NCBI GenBank assembly: GCA_036645935.1
Contig: JAVXNE010000010.1
Span: 1 to 64,000, forward strand
DNA: 64,000 nt
From: JAUNBN01 sp036645935
GTDB lineage: Bacteria; Bacillota; Clostridia; Oscillospirales; Ruminococcaceae
Direction: 5' to 3'
Under the pieces are notes generated by a model that saw nothing but the letters and a program-made list of their open reading frames with translations, searched no databases and had not been told where the DNA came from. Of this stretch, positions 1 to 8,460 are shown one piece after another. The number at the start of each line of letters is the position of its first letter. Position 1 is the stretch's first letter. A program made the translations under genes and the position numbers.

Positions 1-154
1 GCCAAGGTTCTAAAGCGAATTGCTTATGGATACCGCAACTTTCACAACTTTCGCCGACGAATCCTTGCTACTCTTAAAACACAAAGGGGACTCACGCTCT
101 TTCGCGCTTGTCCCCTTTGATTCTTTAGTCTGTCAGGCTTACCCCAACTATTGA
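1..154 (+). mobile_element. ISL3-family transposase 3' end, cut by the window edge
   Basis: The first 120 bases read in frame as the last 39 codons of a transposase, with the run YGYRNFHNFRRRI, the C-terminal signature of ISL3-family transposases, and a TGA at 118-120. Almost the same sequence returns at 4395-4548. The two copies stop matching after bases 154 and 4548, which places the right end of the element there, 9 bases from the stop of the neighbouring kinase gene. The body of the element lies outside the window, so it cannot be said whether this copy is intact. Confidence 0.75.
82..119. terminator. Hairpin at the transposase 3' end, possibly a two-way terminator
   Basis: A perfect 10-bp inverted repeat, CAAAGGGGAC with GTCCCCTTTG, closes an 18-base loop. 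It is followed by ATTCTTT on the plus strand and by TGTTTTAAG on the minus strand. It overlaps the transposase stop codon and faces the end of the kinase operon, so it could stop transcription from both sides. The T-runs are short, so strength is uncertain. Confidence 0.5.
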
Positions 155-163
155 TATTGAGTC

Positions 164-1714
164 CTATCTTACCACGGCTTTACGCAGTCTTTCGGATATT
201 TTCCTGCCGTCAAGCGACAAATACAAGTCTTTATAAATCTCAAACAGCTCTTTGTACATACTTGCGTTTTCCGGGATAGGATCTATGACCTCCTTGATCC
301 TTATCATCGACTTAACGCCGTCTGCAAGGTCTTTGTACAGGCCTGCGCCTACACCGGCTATTATTGCAACCCCAATGATCGAAGCGTCGGAAACCTCTAG
401 CACACAAACCTGCTTGTTCATTATGTCTGCTATTATCTGACGCCAAGCGGGGGACTTTGTAGCGCCGCCGGAGATTGTAATCGACTCATTGATATGCACA
501 CCCGTGCTTTCGATTGATTCAAGCATGAGACGGCTTTCGAGCGTTATGCCCTCCATTACAGCGCGAAGCATGTCGCTCCTTGTGTGATTGGATCTCAGCC
601 CCACAAATGCGGCCGAGATGTTGCCGTTGTCTTTAGGATATCCGGAGCCAAATAGTCCTGGATAGAACATTACGCCGTTGGCACCCGGTCCGGACTCGGC
701 AATATACTGCTCCATCAGCTCGTACACATCCTTGCCTGTGCTCGCAGCCAGCTCAGACTCCGCGGCGCAGAACGTGTCCCGGGCCCAGCGGTAGTTCGTA
801 GCGCCGCCTACCTGGTTTCCCTCTATCTCAAAAATCTCCAGCTTAGGTGTGGACACGATCATAAGTCCCGGCATTTTAGAAATGTCTGGCTTTGATTGAC
901 CGACGACCAGCATACCGACTGTGCCCAGCGTCAGCGACATGTCACCGTCGTTGACTATTCCGCAGCCCATAGAACCTGCCTGCTGGTCTCCGCTGCCGGC
1001 AATTATAAGCGTGCCGACGGAAAGACCGGTGCGCTCGGAGATGTCCTGCTTTATTGTGCCGACTATCTCGCCGGGCTTTACCAGCTCTGGCATCATGGAG
1101 CGGGGGATTCCGTAAGCGTCCAAAATCTCGTCGCACCAATCGAACGTGCGAATGTCTACCAAACCACATATCTCAGCGGTTGAGGTCTCGGAGACAAAGC
1201 GATCAGACCCGAAGCAGTGCATGGCGTAGGCATCTACAGTCGCAATGAACTTGGTCTTTTCAAAAATCTCCGGCTGGCGCGTCTTGATGAAGTACACCTT
1301 GCTGAGTGCACCGTAGGGCGAACACGGGATTCCCGAAATCTGGTGTGAGTGACTTGTGGACATGAGAGCCCTTACCTCATCCATGATAGGCAAAGAGCGC
1401 GTGTCAAGCCATACGCAGAGCTTGTCGTTGATGGGCTTGAGCTGCTCATCCATCATGAAAAAGCTGCTGCGCTGAACGGAAAAGCTGATAGCGCTGATGT
1501 CGCTTGCTGGCACCGGTGAGGCTGTCACAGCTTCCTTTACCGCGTCGAACATCTTATCCATCATGCTTGACGCGATGCAGGTGACTCTGTTTTCAGTGTC
1601 GCATACCAAAGGGTACTCACGATACCCTTTTCCGAGGACGTTGCCGAGCAGATCGAGCACTACAGCCTTAACTCCTGTAGTACCAATATCTATTCCCATA
1701 ACGCATTTTTTCAT
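164..1714 (-). CDS. FGGY-family carbohydrate kinase (xylulokinase or LsrK type)
   Basis: ATP-dependent sugar kinase of about 516 residues, the usual FGGY length. The N-terminus has the phosphate-binding motif GIDIGTTGVKAVVLD; the second actin-like domain has GSGDQQAGSMGCG, the C-terminal glycine motif ISGGATKSPAWRQIIAD, and an alanine/glycine-rich helix near IIGVAIIAGVGAG. The start at 1714 is chosen because AAAGGGG lies 6 bases upstream; a start seven codons earlier has no such site. It is the last gene of an operon with an SDR dehydrogenase and a DeoC-like aldolase, and a SorC-type regulator relic lies beside the operon. That gene set resembles sugar operons and the Lsr system, but the exact sugar cannot be read from the sequence. 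Confidence 0.85.
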   Translation of the reverse strand: MKKCVMGIDIGTTGVKAVVLDLLGNVLGKGYREYPLVCDTENRVTCIASSMMDKMFDAVKEAVTASPVPASDISAISFSVQRSSFFMMDEQLKPINDKLCVWLDTRSLPIMDEVRALMSTSHSHQISGIPCSPYGALSKVYFIKTRQPEIFEKTKFIATVDAYAMHCFGSDRFVSETSTAEICGLVDIRTFDWCDEILDAYGIPRSMMPELVKPGEIVGTIKQDISERTGLSVGTLIIAGSGDQQAGSMGCGIVNDGDMSLTLGTVGMLVVGQSKPDISKMPGLMIVSTPKLEIFEIEGNQVGGATNYRWARDTFCAAESELAASTGKDVYELMEQYIAESGPGANGVMFYPGLFGSGYPKDNGNISAAFVGLRSNHTRSDMLRAVMEGITLESRLMLESIESTGVHINESITISGGATKSPAWRQIIADIMNKQVCVLEVSDASIIGVAIIAGVGAGLYKDLADGVKSMIRIKEVIDPIPENASMYKELFEIYKDLYLSLDGRKISERLRKAVVR

Positions 1715-1752
1715 AATAGCCCCTTTCTCATTCATCTCTCAGTGGACGAAAA

Positions 1753-2529
1753 TTACGGACGAAGATGGTGCACCCTTGCACCGTCAACATCTAGGCTGGT
1801 TCCGTTAATAAAGCCTGCACTGTCCTTGTCGGACAGAAAAACTATGGCGTTTGCGTTGTCGCGGATGCTGCCCGCACGGCGCATGGGCATTTTCCCTATA
1901 TAGTTCGCCCATTCTTCGTCTGTATAGCGGGAGTGGTTGTTAACCGTATCGACCACGGCAGGTCTGACTGTATTTATACGTATATTGTGTTTTGCATATT
2001 CATGAACCAAGCCTGTCATCAAGCCTTCCATAGCGCCCTTGCTCGACGGGTATGCAACACTTCCTCCGCCGCCGTTTATGAAAGCGGAGGAGCTGATCAT
2101 AATTATGCTGCCGAATCCACTTTTTAGCATATGAGGCATGCATGCCTTGGAGACGAGGAATGCGCCGCCGGAGTTGACGCGAATCAAACGCAGGTAGTCC
2201 TCGAAGTCGAGGTCGAGGAAGGAGCTCGCTATGCCGACCATTGCGTTGTTTACCAGCATGTCTACACCGCCGAAGCGCGCCTCTATGCTTGCGACCATCT
2301 CGCTCACCGCCTGCGGGTCGGCAACATCGGCTTCAAATCCCTCGATTATTCCGCCCGACGCACGAATTTCGGATATAAGCTCCTCCGCGGCACTGCGGTC
2401 GCGCTCGGAGGGATAGTAGTTCACGCATACAGCCGCGCCGGATTCTGCGAAAACGCGGCAGGTTTCCGCTCCGATGCCTGTGGCTCCTCCTGTTACTAGA
2501 GCCGTTTGTCCTTTTAGACAGATATTCAT
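1753..2529 (-). CDS. Short-chain dehydrogenase/reductase (SDR family)
   Basis: Classical SDR oxidoreductase of 258 residues using NAD(H) or NADP(H), probably acting on a sugar or polyol alcohol. The N-terminal Rossmann motif TGGATGIG is present, as are the NNAMVG motif, the catalytic serine in IIMISSSAF, and the YxxxK pair in YPSSKGAMEG. The C-terminal SLDVDGARV is typical of 3-oxoacyl reductase-like sugar dehydrogenases. It lies 18 bases from the aldolase gene and 38 from the kinase, so the three are very likely co-transcribed. Substrate unknown; the class is clear. Confidence 0.88.
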   Translation of the reverse strand: MNICLKGQTALVTGGATGIGAETCRVFAESGAAVCVNYYPSERDRSAAEELISEIRASGGIIEGFEADVADPQAVSEMVASIEARFGGVDMLVNNAMVGIASSFLDLDFEDYLRLIRVNSGGAFLVSKACMPHMLKSGFGSIIMISSSAFINGGGGSVAYPSSKGAMEGLMTGLVHEYAKHNIRINTVRPAVVDTVNNHSRYTDEEWANYIGKMPMRRAGSIRDNANAIVFLSDKDSAGFINGTSLDVDGARVHHLRP

Positions 2530-2547
2530 TTTATTTTACGCCGCCTC

Positions 2548-3246
2548 TCAGAATATGCCGTGCTCTCTAAGTTCAGAGAAGCCGTCAAGTATTGTTACAG
2601 CCTGCTGTGTGCCTATACGATCTATGCCGGCAAGAAGAGTGACCATCGCATTTTGCGCATGGGGGAACTTGATGCCTGCGACCTTTGCCTTCATACCCGC
2701 TTCATGTGTGTTTTTGGCTATGCGCACCATCTGGCTGAAGCTGGGACCCTGCACCTGACCGGTCGAGCTTTTTATGTAGTCCAACTTGTTTTCGGCTGCT
2801 ATGCGGCATGCTATGTCGATCTGCTCGTCTGTGAGATAGCAGCACTCGATTATCATCCTCAATTCTGCATCGGGAGCGGCTTTTCTGACAAGAGCCGCCG
2901 CGTCTTCGACGTAGGAGTAGCGTCCTTCTATAAGAGCACCGAAGTCCATGACGAAGTCAATGGTTTTCACTCCGCGCTCGCACAGCTTTTCGGCGGCAAA
3001 GGCCTTGACGGCCGGTGATTCCTGACCGAATGGGAATGAGAATCCCGCACCCAAAAACAATCCCGTACCCTGGAGCATCGGCTTGATGAGATCTATCTGA
3101 TGCTCACGACAGAATATGCCCGCCATATTGTACTTAATTGCGTTCTCGACGATCGTGACTACTTCAGCGTCACTCTTGTGGGAAATAATCGACTGTTCAA
3201 AATACTGACCCAACTCGTGAATGCTTTGTTCCCTAATGCTTTTCAT
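2548..3246 (-). CDS. DeoC-like class I aldolase
   Basis: TIM-barrel aldolase of 232 residues related to deoxyribose-phosphate aldolase. The core IDFVMDFGAL matches the DeoC strand that carries the active-site aspartate, and YIKSSTG holds the lysine that forms the Schiff base in the family. A second lysine lies in AKVAGIKFP, where DeoC has its proton-relay lysine. The start at 3246 follows AAGGAG at 7 bases; the frame is open upstream to 3378, but that extension runs into the promoter. It is the first gene of the aldolase-SDR-kinase operon, so it probably splits the phosphorylated sugar made by the kinase. It is divergent enough from the second DeoC at 37123 that the substrate is likely not deoxyribose phosphate. 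Confidence 0.8.
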   Translation of the reverse strand: MKSIREQSIHELGQYFEQSIISHKSDAEVVTIVENAIKYNMAGIFCREHQIDLIKPMLQGTGLFLGAGFSFPFGQESPAVKAFAAEKLCERGVKTIDFVMDFGALIEGRYSYVEDAAALVRKAAPDAELRMIIECCYLTDEQIDIACRIAAENKLDYIKSSTGQVQGPSFSQMVRIAKNTHEAGMKAKVAGIKFPHAQNAMVTLLAGIDRIGTQQAVTILDGFSELREHGIF

Positions 3247-3323
3247 CCATGATCTCCTTCGATTTGTTTGTTTGTGAGTAAATCCGTGAGTAAATCTGTC
3301 TGAAGACAGACAGATATTGAACC

Positions 3324-3343
3324 TGTCTATATCAGTATAGACA
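3324..3343. promoter_or_regulatory. Palindromic operator over the -10 box
   Basis: TGTCTATA-TCAG-TATAGACA is a perfect 8-bp inverted repeat that covers the -10 element. A second inverted repeat (CTGTCT-GA-AGACAG, 3296-3309) and a 12-bp direct repeat (GTGAGTAAATC at 3274 and 3286) lie in the leader. The position over the -10 box fits repression, most simply by the adjacent SorC-type regulator when it was intact. Confidence 0.65.
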
Positions 3344-3362
3344 CAGTTTGAACATATGTCAA
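3334..3362 (-). promoter_or_regulatory. Sigma-A type promoter of the aldolase-SDR-kinase operon
   Basis: On the minus strand TTGACA (3357-3362) is followed after exactly 17 bases by TATACT (3334-3339), close to consensus. It points at the aldolase start about 90 bases downstream. Confidence 0.8.
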
Positions 3363-3504
3363 TAGCATATTCTCGCAAACCTGAGATGACGGAAAAACTG
3401 CTTGTCGGATTATTGCAAAACCGTTTGAGTTTTGTGCAAAAATATGCATAATTTTAAGGGATGGACAAAGGGAAAATTAACTACAGGATGACGCAAGAAA
3501 CACA

Positions 3505-4049
3505 ATGAAAAAGATAGATTAAAATGCATTTATGTACAGGATTTCCAACATGTATTACCGCGACGGCATCTCTCAAAACGACATCTCGAGAGAAGATGGT
3601 GTATCGCGTTCTCGGGTTTCGCGACTGCCGGACAAGGCACGAGAATGCGGAATAGCCAAAATATACGTTCAGAAACCGGAAAAGCCAAACGCCGACAGGC
3701 TGCAGGACAACCTTAAGGCTGTCCTTGGTTTGCGTGAGGTGCATGTTCTTCCGGTAGATGTAAGCCAGTATGCGGATACGAGCCGCCACTGTGCGTCAAA
3801 GGTGCGGCCGCGCTGGCGGATCCCGTCGTTTCAAAAATACTGTCCGGGAGTGCCACTGTGGGCGTTGGCCGGGGCAGGGCTTTGTATTATCTGTCCATAT
3901 GTGCGCGCCGAGAAGAGGAGAGCAATTGTAAAATGTTTGTTCCGCTGTTCAATGGCTTTGGATCAAATTACAGATATTTGCAGCCATCTATCATTGCAAA
4001 CAATTTTTCGGAGAGGTTCCGGCTCTACACTAAACATTGGGGTAAATAA
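3505..4049 (+). pseudogene. Decayed SorC/DeoR-type sugar-binding transcriptional regulator
   Basis: The reading MYRISNMYYRDGISQNDIS followed by VSRSRVSRL is the N-terminal helix-turn-helix of SorC-family regulators. Three lesions are visible: an in-frame TAA at 3520-3522 just after a possible start at 3505; a frameshift near 3780-3798, after which the frame holds ADPVVSKILSGSATVGVG and FVPLFNGFGSNYRYLQPSI, both typical of the SorC sugar-binding domain; and loss of roughly the last 150 residues, replaced by unrelated sequence and then ISL3 debris. The family is about 315 residues long. It cannot make a normal repressor. It is divergent from the aldolase operon, as expected for its former local regulator. 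Confidence 0.85.
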
Positions 4050-4089
4050 AAAAGGAAGCACGATGCTTCAAAATTTTGCAGACTAACGC

Positions 4090-4548
4090 TACCAATCCAA
4101 AACCCTGCAAGATGAGTAAACGATCATGTTTCACACCAAACTTATCGCAAAAGTTCTGGATATGGAACACATGATTTTGAAAGATGCCGTGGCAAAGCAA
4201 AGATTGGAGCATTTTCGGGTTTAGGCTCATATTGCTGTCATACCCGAGTTTGACGCCTGTATTACCATGCTTGCAAACTGGCAGCGCAACATACTCAACG
4301 CCTTCGACTGCCCATATTAAAAACGGCTCCACCGAAGGCTGCAACAACACTATCACGGTTCTAAAGCCAAGGTTCTAAAGCCAAGGTTCTAAAGCCAAGG
4401 TTCTAAAGCGAATTGCTTATGGATACCGCAACTTTCACAACTTTCGCCGACGAATCCTTGCTACTCTTAACGCAAAGGGGACTCACGCTGCTCTTTCGCG
4501 CTTGTCCCCTTTGATTCTTTAGTCTGCCGGGCTTACCCCAACTATTGA
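4090..4548 (+). mobile_element. ISL3-family transposase remnant
   Basis: The C-terminal part of an ISL3 transposase is readable in pieces: PEFDACITMLANWQRNILN, then after a frameshift at about 4317 NGSTEGCNNTITVLK, then KRIAYGYRNFHNFRRRI. An in-frame TAG near 4216 and a 14-bp repeat expansion also break it. The last 150 bases match the partial copy at the start of the window, including the hairpin 4473-4513. The left boundary is uncertain, and no 5' end or terminal repeat partner was found. Confidence 0.7.
4353..4408 (+). repeat. 14-bp tandem repeat inside the transposase remnant
   Basis: The unit CCAAGGTTCTAAAG occurs three times exactly (4367-4408), preceded by one copy with two mismatches (4353-4366). 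Fourteen is not a multiple of three, so each unit shifts the frame. Confidence 0.9.
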
Positions 4549-5013
4549 CGTTACTGCAAGAATTTCGCATCCGATGCGGATTCAGCTCATTCTGTGTTTC
4601 AAATTGCCTGATACAATCATTTGAAAAGTATAGGATTTTAGGACAAATTACACAAAACCCATAAACTCAACAATCTGAACACGCCATTTCAATTGCGCAA
4701 CCACGGCGTTTTTCGATTGTTTATCAGATCTTAGAACAAACCCTTGAGCGCCCTCGCTTAATACTGCAAACATCGCGCTCTATTTTGACTGCTCATGCGC
4801 CACGCCTTGGGATGACACCGGCCATCTAATCGGCTTGTTGGAGCGGCAGTTGTCCCCTGCATACGTCTGCTGGATGTTGGAGCACATTCTCATATCGTAG
4901 AACGATGCCCGTCCATCAAGCGCACAGGGCGGGACAGTCCGTTTTTCAGTTAATCACCGCTTTATATGCAACAGAACTCGCATTTTCACATGCCTGTTTT
5001 GACGGCATCCCGA
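4549..5013. other. Intergenic stretch without a recognised gene
   Basis: No open frame with a ribosome site or recognisable protein similarity was found between the IS remnant and the end of the Cache-GGDEF gene. It holds no clear terminator hairpin with a T-run for the gene ending at 5014. Confidence 0.6.
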
Positions 5014-8000
5014 TCAAAGAATGTCCTCTTTCTTCTCCGTGCCGTAAATCAGAACCATCTTTTTGTCGTTCGTCCAATTGATGGATATGGCATTCACTCC
5101 AAGCCGTACATTCCTGTCTTCGCTTATGATTTCAAGGTTGTCGGTATCGCCTCTTTTGATTCGCTCGATAAGACAGGTTTTGCAGGGTTCTGCTTGCCCT
5201 CCGCGCAGCGTTGTGAAGCAGAATGATCCCGGTATTACCGACGGAAGCAGCTGCTGCATTTTACCATTTGCATACACGAGAGAGTGAGTTTCCGGATTCA
5301 CCACGCAGACATAGTTCGGGAGAACATCCAAAATTTTAAGCCGCGTGTGCAGATTTTCCAGCAGAGCAACCTCTGTCTTTTTCTTAAACAGAAACACACT
5401 TAAAACCTTGGAGAGAAAAGACAGATTCTCTATCTCTTCAGAGGTCCAGATTCTATTCTCGTTACACTCGTCGAAGCCGATAAACCCACATATTCTCTCG
5501 TCATTTGATATCGTTACTTTCAGCGCCGACAGAACTTCTTTTGATTCGAGCATCTGCCTGAAATACGGTGACAATTCACAGATGTCATTGCAATAAAGCA
5601 ATCCGTCATGATCAAATTCATCCAATATCGACTCTGTCCCGGACGAAAGTTTAATGTTTTGCATACGCTCAATTGCCGGGGTCACACCATCATTACACCA
5701 TTCGTAAATATTGCTGGTTGTGAGATTTTGATTATCGTTTTCAAAAATAGCCACCCGACTGACATGGTATTGCTGCCCTATTGCGGCGAGTGCCATATTA
5801 ATGCTGACATTGAAATCTTTGGACGTGTACAGGAGCTCAAAAATCTGAGCCTCCATATTGTGATACACTTTCAGGTTTTGCAGTTCTTCATCATTCGTTC
5901 TTGAGGATTCAATCGGATAGTTTCCCGAATCGCCCTCTTGATAAACAACAAATTGGTCCTTGCCGTTTGCCTTGGCCTTGTAGAGCGCGGCATCTGCCTT
6001 TTTGTAGAGCGATTCAAAAGTGTCTGTCTTCCCGTCGACCATGATTATTCCAATGCTGCAGGATATTTTGTAATCCTTCTTTTCGCCCGTATAGCTCTGC
6101 CTGAACACAGCGGACAGCTCTGTCGCTTTTTTCAGCACACTCCTGGTATCAGGCACATTTTTCATGAGAATTGCAAACTCATCTCCACCCATACGCCCGA
6201 CCACGTCGTTGTTCCTGAACGCGGTTTTGAGTTTCGAGCACACCTCCATCAAGACAAGATCGCCGAATGTGTGGCCCAAAGTGTCGTTGATTCCCTTGAA
6301 ATTATCAATATCCAAAACAATCAGGGCATGACGTCCGTCCGGATTTTCTGAGAGAATTTTATTTGCCAGAGTAGCCATTGCAATTTTGTTGTAAAGACCC
6401 GTCATCGGATCGCTCTGCACTTTACTTTCTAAAATTTCCGACTGCTTTTTGATCTCGTCAATGTCTGACATAAACCCAACCAAACGTGACGGAATTCCAA
6501 ACTCATCTACGGTCAGGCTCACATCAATTCTTGCCCAAATATAGCTGTTATCAGCCCGTCGAAGCCTAGCTTCATAGCTCACGGTTCTGTTTTCTTCTAA
6601 TTTATCCATTCCAATATTTGCAAGCTGGCGATCATCCGGATGGAAGAAATACTCCGTTACCGCATCCACGAATTCCTTAAATGGCAACGAGGAAAAAGCG
6701 CGCGTATCGGCAAGCAGTTTTTCCGAACTCACACCGAATATACGCTCAGCATTTTCAAAGTGCGTATACATCCGCTTGTTTAAATCCACTTCAAAGAGCG
6801 CGCCGCTCGAGGCATTTATCGCAACCGAAAAGCGCTTCTCGCTCATGCGCAGCTCTTCCTCCTGCGCCTTAACGGCGGTGATATCGGTTATGATGCTGTG
6901 GTTGTGCAGCCCCTCTTCATCATTGACGAGATATCCGTTATCCATGACCCATATGATAGAACCGTCTTTTTTGTGAATTCGATAAGGCATCCAATATGAA
7001 TTTCCGATTGCGAGTTGCTTCAAGTACTGGTCAAACACCGCCTTGCGGTCTTCATCGAGTATCACGTCAAGATACCGTCCGCCGTACATCGCCCTGATAT
7101 CTTCAAGTGTGTAACCTGTCATATCGGTAAATCCGGGGCTGACGTATGTCGCGATCGTCTCCTGAGCGACTGTGGCGTGAACCGCCACAATCATCCCACC
7201 GTTGATATGGGATAGGAGCGATTGATATTTTTGATTTGCAAACAGGGTTTCTTCGTTGTGCTGTCGGTTTCTAATCATGATCCAGAGGAACATCAGGATC
7301 CCGGCAATTCCCAATCTGCAAACTAATCTCACGGCTATCTCATTGGTGTTTTTTTCCTGTTGCAGCATCATCGCGTCCGAGGCAATGCTGAAAGTGTACC
7401 AATCATTTATTTTTGTGGGCGTAAAACTGACAAAACGTCTTTCACCTTTATATGTGAACGCAAAACTTGAGCTCTCTCCCTTCGCGATTGCCGCATACAG
7501 TTCTTCAACGGAATAATCGATAAATTCTGTCTTTTCAAAAAATGAGAACAAATTTTTTTCATTGGCCAGCTTGTCGGAATGCTCGCTGGCAAGCACTGTT
7601 TGCCCGTCAGGAGCTACAACAAACCCGTAGCCCTCACTGTAATAGCTGAAATCGAGCAACTCCGCTCCCGCAGAAGAAAGTTTGTATATTCCGAGCAGAG
7701 CTCCCACAATGTTATCTTTATCTCGTATCGGCACTGCGATAATGATGCTCTCCACGCCCGTCACAATAGATGTCAACGGTTCGCTGATGGCTATCTCTCC
7801 CCGCATAGCTTTGCGGAAGTAATCCCGACGGGACACGTCGTTCATTATCCCGTCGTTTGAGCAACTTATGCCATCGGTGTTGCAAACAACCAGTTTTGAA
7901 AACCCGCCGTCCCCCACGGCGAATTGCAAGACCCGAACTATATCCTGATGGGTGTTTAGATTCATCTCCTTTAGACTGTCTGCAAGTACGTTCATTGTTT

Positions 8001-8187
8001 TTATGTTATATGAAATGCGATCTAAAAAAGACTTGTTGTAATCTTCGGAAACCTCAGAGAGCGTTTCGTACGTTTCGCGCGTCAGCACTCGCTTGAGCTG
8101 CACCGAAAAATCCCAAATTGTTGTCGCTGCTATTACAAACACAGTCAAAATACACAATATTTTTACGACGTTTTTTTTACAGCTCAT
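5014..8187 (-). CDS. Membrane sensor with Cache, two PAS, GGDEF, GAF and a cysteine PAS: diguanylate cyclase
   Basis: About 1057 residues. A transmembrane helix near residues 7-25 and a second near 290-310 bracket an extracellular double Cache domain, recognisable by RRDYFRKAMRGEIAISEPL and AVPIRDKDNIVGALLG. Two PAS domains follow, then a GGDEF domain with the intact active site MGGDEF near 667-671 and DIDNFKGINDTLGH, so it should make cyclic di-GMP. After this come a GAF domain and a last PAS-like domain with a C...PCKTC cysteine motif. The start at 8187 follows GGGGAG at 9 bases, and the longer frame to 8223 is less likely. It stands alone between intergenic gaps. The ligand sensed is unknown. 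Confidence 0.88.
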   Translation of the reverse strand: MSCKKNVVKILCILTVFVIAATTIWDFSVQLKRVLTRETYETLSEVSEDYNKSFLDRISYNIKTMNVLADSLKEMNLNTHQDIVRVLQFAVGDGGFSKLVVCNTDGISCSNDGIMNDVSRRDYFRKAMRGEIAISEPLTSIVTGVESIIIAVPIRDKDNIVGALLGIYKLSSAGAELLDFSYYSEGYGFVVAPDGQTVLASEHSDKLANEKNLFSFFEKTEFIDYSVEELYAAIAKGESSSFAFTYKGERRFVSFTPTKINDWYTFSIASDAMMLQQEKNTNEIAVRLVCRLGIAGILMFLWIMIRNRQHNEETLFANQKYQSLLSHINGGMIVAVHATVAQETIATYVSPGFTDMTGYTLEDIRAMYGGRYLDVILDEDRKAVFDQYLKQLAIGNSYWMPYRIHKKDGSIIWVMDNGYLVNDEEGLHNHSIITDITAVKAQEEELRMSEKRFSVAINASSGALFEVDLNKRMYTHFENAERIFGVSSEKLLADTRAFSSLPFKEFVDAVTEYFFHPDDRQLANIGMDKLEENRTVSYEARLRRADNSYIWARIDVSLTVDEFGIPSRLVGFMSDIDEIKKQSEILESKVQSDPMTGLYNKIAMATLANKILSENPDGRHALIVLDIDNFKGINDTLGHTFGDLVLMEVCSKLKTAFRNNDVVGRMGGDEFAILMKNVPDTRSVLKKATELSAVFRQSYTGEKKDYKISCSIGIIMVDGKTDTFESLYKKADAALYKAKANGKDQFVVYQEGDSGNYPIESSRTNDEELQNLKVYHNMEAQIFELLYTSKDFNVSINMALAAIGQQYHVSRVAIFENDNQNLTTSNIYEWCNDGVTPAIERMQNIKLSSGTESILDEFDHDGLLYCNDICELSPYFRQMLESKEVLSALKVTISNDERICGFIGFDECNENRIWTSEEIENLSFLSKVLSVFLFKKKTEVALLENLHTRLKILDVLPNYVCVVNPETHSLVYANGKMQQLLPSVIPGSFCFTTLRGGQAEPCKTCLIERIKRGDTDNLEIISEDRNVRLGVNAISINWTNDKKMVLIYGTEKKEDIL

Positions 8188-8460
8188 ACGCAGTCGCTCC
8201 CCGGTTACTCTCTGTAACTTCAATACTATTCTTGATGTCGAATATTGTCAAGTTATACAACATCTCATGTACTGAATTTCACTGTGCTCTGCATTCAAAA
8301 AAACAGAGCATTTTCCCTGTCAGACAGTGCAAAAAAAAAGCGCCCCGCCGCACAGTGCAAAAAGCCAAAGTTTCCCCGGAAACAAACCGAAAACTAAGCT
8401 CTGAGCCCCGAAAACAGCCGGGCCGGAAAGAGTGTGTTTTTAGCGTTCATCACAATTCGT
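8188..8460. other. Intergenic stretch with weak hairpins
   Basis: No gene was recognised. On the minus strand, after the polyprenyl synthase stop, there is a small hairpin GTTTCCGGGGAAAC (8370-8383) followed by TTTGGCTTTTT, and further on a GC-rich run followed by nine T (8331-8339). Either may be the terminator of the long Flx-Hdr-quinone operon. Confidence 0.45.

Noticed and set aside
4030..4356. A 108-codon minus-strand frame over the ISL3 remnant
   Set aside because: The plus strand gives recognisable ISL3 transposase pieces in the same place, so the frame is a shadow.
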